Below, piece after piece: positions 1 through 11,674 of a DNA stretch of 64,000 nt. How positions within the stretch are numbered: the stretch's first letter is position 1; the number at the start of each line of letters is the position of its first letter. Source of the DNA: Sutterella wadsworthensis 2_1_59BFAA (GTDB taxonomy: Bacteria > Pseudomonadota > Gammaproteobacteria > Burkholderiales > Burkholderiaceae_F); the NCBI RefSeq assembly GCF_000297775.1, contig NZ_JH815517.1, positions 1 to 64,000 of the forward strand, in the 5' to 3' direction. The position numbers were made by a program, and so were the translations under genes. Under the pieces are notes generated by a model. It saw only the letters and a list, made by a program, of their open reading frames with translations. It was not told where the DNA came from and made no database searches.

Positions 1-2654
<2,654 letters not shown>

Positions 2655-2769
2655 ATAACCGTGAAGCTTTTTTGACTGAATGTCGTCAAGAGAATTTCTG
2701 AGTCAATGAATCACAGCTCAGCTTTGTTTCTGACCAAGTGAAGAATTCGCTGCTCGCGCAGCAAAGCCT

Positions 2770-2888
2770 TTGCCTGATGACCATAGAGAGGTGGTCCCAC
2801 TCCTTCCCATTCCGAACAGGACAGTGAAACACCTTATCGCCGATGATAGTTGGTTGTATTTCCAGTGAAAGTAGGACATCGTCAGGCT
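2770..2888 (+). rRNA. rrf: 5S ribosomal RNA
   Basis: About 119 nt that aligns end to end with bacterial 5S rRNA. The 5' TGCCTGATGACC pairs with the 3' ATCGTCAGGC to close helix I. The internal blocks GGTGGTCCCAC, CCGAACAGGACAGTGAAAC, CGCCGATGATAGT and GAAAGTAGGAC are the usual conserved 5S segments. It follows the 23S gene by about 115 nt, as in a standard 16S-23S-5S operon, and is followed at once by an intrinsic terminator. Confidence 0.95.
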
Positions 2889-2898
2889 CACCATTCCA

Positions 2899-2932
2899 AG
2901 AACCCCGGTTTCGAAAGAGACTGGGGTTTTTG
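2899..2932 (+). terminator. Intrinsic terminator of the rRNA operon
   Basis: A 12-bp stem with two G-U pairs (AACCCCGGTTTC against GAGACTGGGGTT) closed by a GAAA loop and running into a T tract, about 10 nt after the 5S gene. The remnant intron described next starts right after its T tract, which is the insertion preference of class C group II introns. Confidence 0.9.
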
Positions 2933-2935
2933 TTT

Positions 2936-3867
2936 GTGCGCTCGGCAGCGCACGTGTGTCTATGCGGTGAAAGTCCGCTGTCCGCCCGAACCGGGGAAGG
3001 ACGAGTGAGTCGTGCAAGTCGAGGGAGGCAACGACCTTGATGAAGGAAGCCGATAACAAAACTCCAGCCTGACGAACAGGAATCGGATGTGAGGCGTGTA
3101 TCTTGGGAGAGTCGGCAAAGCTCGATTAACCCAAAGCTGTTCCGGAAGGGATGCACGTAGATCCGGCAGGTGGGGAGGGAAGCACATGTGTGATACCTGG
3201 GGAGAGCCATCTCGACGCCGCGAGGCTACCGAGGTTCGGGAGGCCGAGGGATGTCGGCATGGAAGTCAGCCGAGGCCGTAGTAGGGCGAAATTTCTTGGC
3301 TACACTTCGTGGGGATGACGGGACAACCGCTAGTTCACCCGAAAAGCTTCAAGCGGCTGCAGGACAAGCCTCGCACCGTCTTCTACAGGGCGCGCGGCGG
3401 GTCACTCTTTCGAACGATTAGGGTGCTCAATGCGATTCTGCGTGGATGGCGGCAGTACTTCAAGTTGGACACTCGCAAGGGCGTGTTCGATGCGCTCGAC
3501 ATACACATCCGACGCCATCTCCGAAAGTCGGTGTGGATTGCATGGAAGCGACCGAAGACACGTGAACGGGAACCTCGACGTCGCGGCTTGGATAAAGAGC
3601 GTGCGTGGAAGTCAGAGCGTGCGTGGAAGTCTGCCAATAACGGACGGGGTGCATGGTGGAACGCTGACGCACTTCACATGCGCGATGCATTTCCAAAGTC
3701 TTTCTTCAGACGACAGGGACTCTACAGCCTTCTCGAGATGCGCTGAGTTCCCTTCTATTTCTAACTCAGAAACCGCCGGATGCCGAACGGCACGTCCGAA
3801 CGCTCAGCACTGAGTGAGCATAATTGTGTGGGAGGGGAGTGCCTGTGAGGGCGCTCTCTACCCGATT
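2936..3867 (+). mobile_element. Degraded group II intron (probably class C) behind the 5S terminator
   Basis: The 5' part has the look of group II intron domain I: it begins GTGCG, then has GGTGAAAGTCCGCTGTCC and GAGGGAGGCAACGACCTTGATGAAGGAAGCC-type blocks around 3020-3052. The 3' part has a domain V-like hairpin (CCGGATGCC, loop, GGCACGTCCGG-like, about 3775-3802) and a domain VI-like end finishing in TACCCGAT near 3866. Between them only the C-terminal end of the intron protein remains, so about 1 kb covering the reverse transcriptase core has been deleted near 3287. It sits directly behind the T tract of the rRNA terminator, as class C introns do. The RNA ends look intact enough that splicing in trans with another maturase is possible but unproven. 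Exact boundaries are estimates. Confidence 0.75.
3289..3746 (+). pseudogene. Group II intron reverse transcriptase/maturase, C-terminal fragment
   Basis: The remnant reads FLGYTSWG in one frame near 3292-3315, then shifts frame and continues from 3309 for about 145 residues. The second part carries the maturase (domain X) and DNA-binding/endonuclease-type end of proteobacterial intron proteins: LRGWRQYFKL, a basic IRRHLRKS helix, WKRPKTR, and a GAWWNADALHM motif near the end. The finger and palm domains with the YADD catalytic box are absent. An 18-bp tandem repeat (3597-3632 region) duplicates six residues, AWKSER. It cannot act as a reverse transcriptase. Confidence 0.8.
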
Positions 3868-3924
3868 CCCGCGCCCGAGAGGTCGGGCATGACCTGCCGT
3901 TCGAATTTTGCTAGAGTACTGCGC

Positions 3925-5331
3925 ATGAGCAACGATCTTTTCGGCGGCGAACTTCTGCCGCCAGACGCCAAATCCAAGCCCGCGTCCCGAAAGGCTTCAA
4001 CCCAAGAGCCGCAGCCCATGCTGAGGCCGCTGGCCGAACGCATGCGACCGGGAACCCTCGACGAAGTCGTGGGGCAGACTCACTTGCTGGGAGCGGGAGC
4101 GCCGCTTCGCACCGCATTCGAACAGCATCGCCCGCATTCGATGATCCTCTGGGGGCCTCCCGGCGTCGGCAAGACCACGCTTGCCCGCCTGATGGCATCG
4201 GCATTTGACCTCCCCTTCATCTCGATCTCCGCCGTACTCGGCGGCGTGAAGGAAATCCGTGACGCCGTTGATGCCGCAAAGGAAACGATGCGTCTAACCG
4301 GCAGGCCAACTCTTCTTTTTGTGGATGAGGTCCATCGATTCAGCAAGAGCCAGCAGGACGCCTTTCTGCCTCATGTGGAGTCGGGACTCTTCGTCTTTGT
4401 CGGCGCGACGACCGAAAATCCCAGCTTTGAGGTGAATTCGGCTCTTCTGAGCCGTTCGACTGTGTATCAGCTTCAGAGTCTCAAGCCCGAGGAGTCCGAA
4501 GTCCTTCTTGAGCGTGCGCTTGAGAGAGAGTTTCCGAAGCTCTCGGTGACGGAGGATGCACGCCGTGTCATGATCGAACTGTCCGACGGAGACGCCAGGC
4601 GGCTTCTCAATGCGGTCGACGTGTCCTGCACGATGGCTCTCGAGAGGGGAATGACGGAGGTCGATGCGGGATTTCTCAGGAAGACGCTTCCTGCAACTCT
4701 GCGCCGCTTCGACAAGGGCGGCGACAACTACTACGATCAGATCAGCGCCATGCACAAGTCCGTGCGTGGATCCGATCCCGATGCAGCGCTTTACTGGATG
4801 TGCCGCATGCTCGACGGCGGGTGCGATCCGCGCTACATTGCCCGCCGCGTCGTGCGCATGGCGATCGAGGACATCTCGCTGGCTGATCCGCGCGCGACGC
4901 AGCTTGCCGTGGAGGCGGCTGAAATCTACGAGCGACTCGGCTCTCCCGAGGGGGAGCTTGCCATCGCGCAGGCTGTCGTCTATCTTGCCTGCGCACCCAA
5001 GAGCAACGCCGTCTACAACGCCTACAACGCAGTGCGGGCCTTCGTGAAGACGGACCGCACGCGTCCCGTCCCCATGTATTTGCGAAACGCGCCTACGAAG
5101 CTCATGAAGGAGCTCGGATACCATGAGGGCTATCGCTACGCACATGACGAGCCTGGCGCCTTTGCCGCCGGCGAGATCTACATGCCCGAAGGGCTCGAAG
5201 GCATGAAGTGGTACAAACCTGTCGATCGCGGTCTGGAGATCAAGATCGCTGAAAAGCTTGCTCGCCTGGAGTCGCTCAACGAAGAGGCCAGAAAGGCGGG
5301 GCGCGGGCGCAGAAGGGGCCAGGGCAGGTAG
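3925..5331 (+). CDS. rarA: Replication-associated recombination protein A (AAA+ ATPase)
   Basis: 468-residue member of the RarA/MgsA/WRNIP1 clamp-loader-like family, which acts at stalled replication forks. Visible motifs: Walker A GPPGVGKTT near residues 77-85, Walker B LLFVDEVHRF near 131-140, the FVGATTENPSF sensor segment, and the family C-terminal tetramerization region (MHKSVRGSDPDAALYW, then LGYHEGYRYAHDEPG). The open frame extends upstream to 3814, but that part is intron 3' end, so the ATG of MSNDLFGGEL is the better start. It stands alone between the intron and serS; rarA-serS adjacency is common in proteobacteria. Confidence 0.93.
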   Translation: MSNDLFGGELLPPDAKSKPASRKASTQEPQPMLRPLAERMRPGTLDEVVGQTHLLGAGAPLRTAFEQHRPHSMILWGPPGVGKTTLARLMASAFDLPFISISAVLGGVKEIRDAVDAAKETMRLTGRPTLLFVDEVHRFSKSQQDAFLPHVESGLFVFVGATTENPSFEVNSALLSRSTVYQLQSLKPEESEVLLERALEREFPKLSVTEDARRVMIELSDGDARRLLNAVDVSCTMALERGMTEVDAGFLRKTLPATLRRFDKGGDNYYDQISAMHKSVRGSDPDAALYWMCRMLDGGCDPRYIARRVVRMAIEDISLADPRATQLAVEAAEIYERLGSPEGELAIAQAVVYLACAPKSNAVYNAYNAVRAFVKTDRTRPVPMYLRNAPTKLMKELGYHEGYRYAHDEPGAFAAGEIYMPEGLEGMKWYKPVDRGLEIKIAEKLARLESLNEEARKAGRGRRRGQGR

Positions 5332-5360
5332 GTGGTCCTCATGAGCCGCAGTACTGCTGA

Positions 5361-6764
<1,404 letters not shown>

Positions 6765-6804
6765 GCTGTTCAGGCAGCGACAGCTTCGAATTCGTTCGAA
6801 TCTG

Positions 6805-6838
6805 AAGCGGGAGGTTTGACAAAACCTCCCGCTTTCTG
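6805..6838 (+). terminator. serS terminator
   Basis: Perfect 13-bp inverted repeat AAGCGGGAGGTTT / AAACCTCCCGCTT with a four-base GACA loop, followed by TCTGT. The T tract after the stem is short. The loop and 5' flank form the -35 box of the downstream tRNA promoter, so the two elements overlap. Confidence 0.7.
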
Positions 6839-6844
6839 TAATAT
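6816..6844 (+). promoter_or_regulatory. Sigma-70 promoter of tRNA-Ser
   Basis: Consensus -35 TTGACA at 6816-6821, a 17-base spacer, and -10 TAATAT at 6839-6844. The tRNA starts 32 bases after the -10. It is the closest match to the sigma-70 consensus noticed in the window. Confidence 0.8.
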
Positions 6845-6875
6845 GCAAAACCTGTTCTCCTTATGGGGAATAGCC

Positions 6876-6966
6876 GGAAGGATGGCAGAGTGGTCGAATG
6901 CGCCGGACTCGAAATCCGGTATACGGTTATACCGTATCGTGGGTTCAAATCCCACTCCTTCCGCCA
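6876..6966 (+). tRNA. serU: tRNA-Ser(CGA)
   Basis: 91-nt class II tRNA. The acceptor stem GGAAGGA pairs with TCCTTCC, the discriminator is G, and CCA is encoded. The anticodon stem CCGGA/TCCGG encloses loop CTCGAAA, giving anticodon CGA, which reads codon UCG. The long variable arm (TATACGGTTATACCGTA) and T arm with GTTCAAATC are as expected for tRNA-Ser. It is a single tRNA gene with its own promoter and terminator, next to serS. Confidence 0.95.
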
Positions 6967-7011
6967 GATTCAAAGTGAACGGAAATCAACTTCCGGTCAC
7001 GATCCCGATTG

Positions 7012-7049
7012 AAGCCCCGCACTCGGATCGAGCTGCGGGGCTTTATTTT
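7012..7049 (+). terminator. Terminator of tRNA-Ser
   Basis: Stem AAGCCCCGCA / TGCGGGGCTT with an inner CTCG/CGAG extension and the tail TTATTTT. It lies 45 bases after the tRNA and ahead of scpB. Confidence 0.85.
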
Positions 7050-7105
7050 GGCGCCGCCTTTTTCTACAATGGGCGCTGTTTCAGATACCCTTTCGTCCGT
7101 CTCTC

Positions 7106-7711
7106 ATGACTCCGCAGCACATCATTGAAGCAGCGCTACTGAGCTCGCGGCGGCCGATGCCGGTGCGCGAGATTAGGCGTCTCTTCGACGACAGGCTGAG
7201 CGCCAAGTCCGTGAAGGAACACCTCGCTGAGCTTCAGGCCTTCTGGGAGGACCGCGGCATGCGCCTCGTGGAGCTCTCCGACGGGTGGCGCTTCCAGACG
7301 GCCTCGGAGCTTGGTCCCAGATTCCTGCGCCTTGACGAGGAAAAGCCGCCCCGCTATTCGAGGGCGGCCATGGAGACGCTGGCCATCATCGCCTATCATC
7401 AGCCCGTGACCCGCGGCGACATTGAGGAGCTTCGCGGCGTGACCGTCAATCCGGCCACCCTCAGGCTCTTCGAGGAGCGCGGATGGATCGAGACGGTGGG
7501 TTATCGGGAGTCGCCGGGCAGGCCGGCGCTTCTTGCCACGACCAGAACTTTTTTAAATGATCTCGGACTCAGAAGCCTTGCAGAACTGCCGGGCCCTGAT
7601 GCCGAGCCGCTTCCCGACTTCCTGCTGTCGGAAGCCCTGCCGCCTTCGGCGGCAGCCGACGAAGGGCCGATGCCGCTTCAGAAGGAGATTGATTTTGAGA
7701 AACAACAGTAA
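7106..7711 (+). CDS. scpB: Segregation and condensation protein B
   Basis: 201-residue ScpB, the winged-helix kleisin-associated partner of the SMC-ScpA condensin that organizes and segregates the chromosome. The two tandem winged-helix units are recognizable: an N-terminal half ([25 protein letters not shown]) and the family signature [27 protein letters not shown] near residues 91-117, then LFEERGWIE. The tail past residue 165 is acidic and variable. No scpA gene is seen nearby. The 3' end overlaps rluB by 17 bases, the usual scpB-rluB arrangement, suggesting coupled translation. Confidence 0.9.
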   Translation: MTPQHIIEAALLSSRRPMPVREIRRLFDDRLSAKSVKEHLAELQAFWEDRGMRLVELSDGWRFQTASELGPRFLRLDEEKPPRYSRAAMETLAIIAYHQPVTRGDIEELRGVTVNPATLRLFEERGWIETVGYRESPGRPALLATTRTFLNDLGLRSLAELPGPDAEPLPDFLLSEALPPSAAADEGPMPLQKEIDFEKQQ

Positions 7712-8942
7712 TTCTCGCGGCGGTCGCCGTCCGCAGTCCGCCGAACGCAAGCGCACGCCGTTCCGTCGTCCTGGCGAAGGCAATTTGCCTCGCACCCGTC
7801 GCGTGCGCGAGGACGCCCCCTTTTCCGAGCGCGCAGGCCTGGCCTCTCCGCGCGAGGCCTTCGGACAGATGGAGTCCGAGGCCGACGGCTACAGGGGCTT
7901 TGCGGATCGTCCGATCGCGCTCGACATCATCGACCGCGCCCGCCAGCAGCAGACGCCTGCCGATCTGCCGACCGAAAAGCTTCAGAAGGCGCTCGCCGAT
8001 GCTGGGCTCGGATCCCGCCGCGACATGGAGGCTCTGATCGCCTCCGGCGTCGTGACCGTCAACGGTCAAACCGCCACCGTGGGTGACCGCGTTACGGCTG
8101 CGGACATGATTCGTGTCGAGGGCAGGCTCGTGCGCCGCACGATGGCTGCCTCCTCCACGCCCCGCGTTCTGATGTACCACAAGATGGCCGGCGAAATCGT
8201 CTCCCGTGACGATCCTGAAGGCCGTCCCTCCGTCTTTGCGCGTCTTCCCCGCGTCTCGGGCGCCCGCTGGGTGGCCGTGGGCCGTCTTGACTTCAATACC
8301 GAGGGCCTTCTTCTCTTCACGACCTCCGGCGCGCTTGCCAACCGCCTTATGCATCCCCGTTACGAGATCGATCGCGAGTATGCCGTTCGAGTCATCGGCG
8401 AGCTTGAGGCCGAGCAGATGCTTCAGCTTCAGCAGGGCATTGAGCTTGAGGACGGCATGGCGAAGTTCGACAAGCTCGAGGATCAAGGCGGAACGGGCAT
8501 GAACCACTGGTACCTCGTGCAGATCCGCGAGGGTCGCAATCGCGAGGTCCGCCGCATGTTCGAAGCTGTCGGCATGACGGTTTCGCGCCTTATCCGCGTT
8601 CGCTACGGCGCCGTTTCTCTTCCGAAGACCCTGCCGCGCGGCAAACGCATGGAACTCACGCCTGAAGAGGTTCGCGCCTGGATGCTTGACCTCGATGAGG
8701 CCGAGAAGAAAATGGCCGCCGCAGCTCCTGCAAAGGCTGAGGCTAAGAAGGCCGAAAAGGCCGCCGCTCGTGAAAAGGCCCGCGCCCGCGCTCGTGCCGA
8801 AAGCGAGGCCGAGGCCCGCGAGGCTCGTCGAGGCACCCGCTTCAAGGAAGGCAAGTCCGACCGCACGGGCGTGCCCATGTGGGAGGCTCGCGACATGAGC
8901 GATCGCCCGACGCAGCGCCGCCGAACGGGCGGACGCTCCTGA
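7695..8942 (+). CDS. rluB: 23S rRNA pseudouridine synthase, RluB type
   Basis: 415-residue RsuA/RluB-family enzyme, expected to modify 23S rRNA at the position equivalent to U2605. The TTG start at 7695 is chosen because AAGGAG lies seven bases upstream, inside scpB; no suitable ATG is in frame. Order of parts: about 90 basic, Arg/Ser-rich residues; an S4 RNA-binding domain ([17 protein letters not shown]...VTVNG, about residues 94-135); the catalytic domain with [14 protein letters not shown] (the aspartate is the nucleophile); and an Ala/Lys/Glu-rich tail of about 80 residues. Both extensions are common in betaproteobacterial RluB. Confidence 0.92.
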   Translation: MRNNSNSRGGRRPQSAERKRTPFRRPGEGNLPRTRRVREDAPFSERAGLASPREAFGQMESEADGYRGFADRPIALDIIDRARQQQTPADLPTEKLQKALADAGLGSRRDMEALIASGVVTVNGQTATVGDRVTAADMIRVEGRLVRRTMAASSTPRVLMYHKMAGEIVSRDDPEGRPSVFARLPRVSGARWVAVGRLDFNTEGLLLFTTSGALANRLMHPRYEIDREYAVRVIGELEAEQMLQLQQGIELEDGMAKFDKLEDQGGTGMNHWYLVQIREGRNREVRRMFEAVGMTVSRLIRVRYGAVSLPKTLPRGKRMELTPEEVRAWMLDLDEAEKKMAAAAPAKAEAKKAEKAAAREKARARARAESEAEAREARRGTRFKEGKSDRTGVPMWEARDMSDRPTQRRRTGGRS

Positions 8943-8957
8943 TCGCGAAAGGACCTG

Positions 8958-8993
8958 AAAAAGCGGCTCCGCGCTTGCGCGGGGACGCTTTTT
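8958..8993 (+). terminator. Terminator of scpB-rluB
   Basis: AAAAAGCG / CGCTTTTT outer stem around a GC-rich inner hairpin, 15 bases after rluB. The -35 element of the next promoter lies inside it. Confidence 0.8.
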
Positions 8994-9003
8994 CACCTAC
9001 AAT
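8975..9003 (+). promoter_or_regulatory. Probable promoter of the rimP leader
   Basis: TTGCGC (8975-8980), 17-base spacer, TACAAT (8998-9003). It is positioned to start transcription near 9010, ahead of a structured leader. Found by eye only. Confidence 0.5.
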
Positions 9004-9009
9004 CGCGGG

Positions 9010-9237
9010 TGTTCGTGAAAACCCGAGGCAACCTTCAAGGTCGTGTCCGTCCCTGAGCAAACGGGGGAGAGGGCGTTTTCACGGAAAGGTTCAGGCGGCG
9101 CAGACCGAGAGAAGGCCGCGCCGTTGCCCTGCCGGAATGAGAATCCCGAGGCCGCGTGTCCAGAAGGACATGCAGAAGGCTGCAGACGGACCGCCGGCGT
9201 CAGAGGGTGTCGAATGGGCGTTTGCCCATTTTTTTTT
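9010..9237 (+). ncRNA. Candidate structured leader RNA or small RNA before rimP
   Basis: No gene is seen between rluB and rimP (about 415 bases). The segment holds a plausible promoter, then several hairpins (TGTCC-AGAA-GGACA near 9157-9171 and TGCAG-AAGG-CTGCA near 9170-9184), and ends in a strong intrinsic terminator, AATGGGC/GCCCATT plus a long T run (9213-9237). The terminator lies 123 bases before rimP. The RNA could therefore be a free small RNA or an attenuated leader of the rimP-nusA-infB operon. I do not recognize it as 6S, SRP or a known riboswitch. Confidence 0.4.
9213..9237 (+). terminator. Intrinsic terminator upstream of rimP
   Basis: Seven-bp stem AATGGGC/GCCCATT with a GTTT loop and an uninterrupted run of T. 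It lies before the first gene of an operon, so it is either the end of a small RNA or an attenuator. Confidence 0.85.
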
Positions 9238-9359
9238 GTTTTTTCGAGCTTCGGCTGACTTTTGTCCGCTTAAGCTGCAGGGACGAGCCGTTCAGCACGG
9301 ACGCGCCGTCAGGACGGGCCGGGATGACTCCGGCCGCAATTTAATAGGAAGTTTGATCA

Positions 9360-9926
9360 ATGACCCAATCCGGAGCGCTTAACGAGCTCGTTGAACGTAC
9401 CGTCGAAGGCATGGGCTATGAGTTCGTCGAACTCGAGCGCCTTGCCAGAGGCCTTGTCCGCGTGACGATCGACACCACCGCCGAAGGCGGCATCTCGCTT
9501 GAGGACTGCGAACGCGTGAGCGATCAGCTCACCCACCTCTTCACGGTGGAGGACATTCCCTATGAGCGCCTTGAGGTGTCCTCTCCCGGCGTTGAGCGCC
9601 CCTTGAAGCGCGCCCGCGACTGGGATCGCTTCGCCGGCGAACTCGCTCACGTCGAGCTCTTTGCGCCCCTTCACGCCGAAGGCTTCCCCGAGGCCGGCCG
9701 CCGCAAGCTCGATGGCCGCATCATCTCCATTGAAGGCGAGTCCGGTGCTGAAACGATCACGTTCGACTTCTTCGAGGTCTTCATCGCCCGCACGCCCACT
9801 GCTGCCGTTACGGCGCTCCGCGGCCGCAGGAAGAAGACGGCCGAGGTTCCCCCCGTGCGCGTCACCTTCCCGCTGTCCGATGTCGACAATGCCCATCTTC
9901 TTGCTGAATTGAACTTTAAAGGTTGA
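9360..9926 (+). CDS. rimP: Ribosome maturation factor RimP
   Basis: 188-residue RimP, needed for late 30S subunit assembly. Family landmarks: [16 protein letters not shown] at the start, [17 protein letters not shown], then [26 protein letters not shown], and the C-terminal SH3-like half. It is the first gene of the classic rimP-nusA-infB order. The stop codon lies six bases before the nusA ATG. A run of about 45 residues between the two domains is more variable than in E. coli. Confidence 0.95.
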   Translation: MTQSGALNELVERTVEGMGYEFVELERLARGLVRVTIDTTAEGGISLEDCERVSDQLTHLFTVEDIPYERLEVSSPGVERPLKRARDWDRFAGELAHVELFAPLHAEGFPEAGRRKLDGRIISIEGESGAETITFDFFEVFIARTPTAAVTALRGRRKKTAEVPPVRVTFPLSDVDNAHLLAELNFKG

Positions 9927-9931
9927 TTTCA

Positions 9932-11425
9932 ATGAACTGCCGTGAAATGCTCCAGCTTGTCGACGTACTCGCAAGCGAAAAGAATGTTGCCAAGGACACC
10001 GTCTTCGGCGTGCTCGAGGCCGCGCTTGCCAGCGCCGTCAAGAAGGCTCAGTTCCCCGGTGAGGACGCCGACGTCGTCGTGCATGTCGACCGCGTGACGG
10101 GCGAATTCAAGGCCGCCCGCCGCTGGCTCGTCGTTGCCGACGAGGAAGGTCTCCAGGAGCCGGACCGTCAGGAAATGTATTCCGACGTCATCGACGATTA
10201 TCCGGAAATCCAGCCCGGGGAATTCATCGAGCGCGAGATCGAAGTGATTGACGTCGACACGACGGGCCGCCGCTTCGCTCAGGACGCCAAGCAGGTCATC
10301 CTTCAGCGCCTGCGTGACGCCGAACGCGAGCAGATCCTCAAGGAGTTCCTCGATCGCAACGAAAGCATCGTGACTGGCACGATCAAGCGCATCGACAAGG
10401 GCGACGCCATCGTTGAAATCGGCCGTCTTGAAGCTCGCCTGCCGCGCAACCAGATGATTCCGCGTGAGAATCTCCGCACGGGTGACCGCGTGCGCGCCTA
10501 CGTCGACCATGTCGGCGAGTCCAACAAGGGCCAGCAGGTGTTCCTCTCCCGCACGTCCCCCGAATTCATCAAGAAGCTCTTCGAGCTTGAAGTCCCGGAA
10601 ATCGAGGAAGGCCTCCTCGAGATCAAGTCCGCCGCCCGTGATCCGGGCGTGCGCGCCAAGATCGCCGTCTACGCCCGCGACCGCCGCATCGATCCGATCG
10701 GCACCTGCGTAGGCATGCGCGGCTCCCGCGTCAATGCCGTGACGAACGAACTCGGCGGCGAACGCGTCGACATCGTGCCCTGGAACGAGGATCCCGCCCA
10801 GTTCGTGGTCGGTGCCCTTGAGCCCGCCAAGGTCCGTTCGATCGTCATGCTCGAAGAGACCCACACGATGGAAGTCGTCGTCGACGAGGACAATCTCGCC
10901 ATCGCCATCGGCCGCGCCGGCCAGAACGTTCGTCTTGCGTCCGAGCTCACCGGCTGGCAGATCAACATCATGACCGAAGCTGCCGCCGCTCAGAAGCGCG
11001 ATGAGGAAGTCGCGAAGATCCGCGCCGACTTCATGGACAGCCTCGACATCGACGAGGCCGCCGCCGACGTGCTTATCGGTGAAGGCTTCTCCTCCGTTGA
11101 GGAAATCGCTTACGTTCCTGAGAAGGAGCTCTACGCGATCGAGGCCTTCGACCGTGAAACGGTCGACGAGCTTCGCCAGCGCGCCCGCAACAAGCTTCTC
11201 GCCGACGCCATCACCCGTGAAGAGAATCTGCGCAAGGCCGACGAGCCGCTGCTGAGCCTTGAGGGCATGGACAACGATCTCGCCAGCCAGCTTGTGGGCC
11301 ACGGCGTCAAGACGCTTGACGATCTTGGCGAACTCGCCACGGACGATCTCGTTGAAATGACGGGCATCGACGAAGAGCGCGCGAGCAGCCTCATCATGAA
11401 GGCCCGCGAGCACTGGTTCGAATAA
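9932..11425 (+). CDS. nusA: Transcription termination/antitermination protein NusA
   Basis: 497-residue NusA, which binds RNA polymerase and modulates pausing, termination and antitermination. Parts in order: N-terminal polymerase-binding domain (about 1-125), S1 domain (about 135-200, [23 protein letters not shown]), two KH domains (about 200-345, with [11 protein letters not shown] and [12 protein letters not shown]), then two acidic helix-hairpin-helix repeats (about 365-415 and 440-495). The ATG at 9932 is preferred over a TTG nine bases upstream that overlaps the rimP stop. It is co-transcribed with rimP and probably infB. Confidence 0.96.
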   Translation: MNCREMLQLVDVLASEKNVAKDTVFGVLEAALASAVKKAQFPGEDADVVVHVDRVTGEFKAARRWLVVADEEGLQEPDRQEMYSDVIDDYPEIQPGEFIEREIEVIDVDTTGRRFAQDAKQVILQRLRDAEREQILKEFLDRNESIVTGTIKRIDKGDAIVEIGRLEARLPRNQMIPRENLRTGDRVRAYVDHVGESNKGQQVFLSRTSPEFIKKLFELEVPEIEEGLLEIKSAARDPGVRAKIAVYARDRRIDPIGTCVGMRGSRVNAVTNELGGERVDIVPWNEDPAQFVVGALEPAKVRSIVMLEETHTMEVVVDEDNLAIAIGRAGQNVRLASELTGWQINIMTEAAAAQKRDEEVAKIRADFMDSLDIDEAAADVLIGEGFSSVEEIAYVPEKELYAIEAFDRETVDELRQRARNKLLADAITREENLRKADEPLLSLEGMDNDLASQLVGHGVKTLDDLGELATDDLVEMTGIDEERASSLIMKAREHWFE

Positions 11426-11674
11426 TCAGGCGCAAGGCGAAGGGAGCGCGACCGCGAATGGCGGAGACCGCGCTCCGGACGAATCAGGATTTGTCCCCAA
11501 AGAAATGGTCTTCCGCCGCGAATGAATAATCGCCGTGCCGTTTGCGCGCGAACGTCCTTCGGGACGCAGGTGTACAGACGCAGGCACGGCAGATGCGTTC
11601 GGTCCGGGAAAGTCCCGCAGCGTCCCAGAGGACGCAGGGCATTCAGGCTGAAGGCATCAAGGAGAAAGGAATTT

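Noticed and set aside
9010-9237. 6S or SRP RNA before rimP
   Set aside because: Short matches (TCCCTGAGC; a GAAGGA loop) were noticed, but the long closing stem of 6S and the SRP domain IV loop could not be built.
8879-9382. A 167-codon frame across the rluB-rimP gap
   Set aside because: It runs through a terminator and a promoter and has no protein-like pattern; the gap is better explained as a leader or small RNA.
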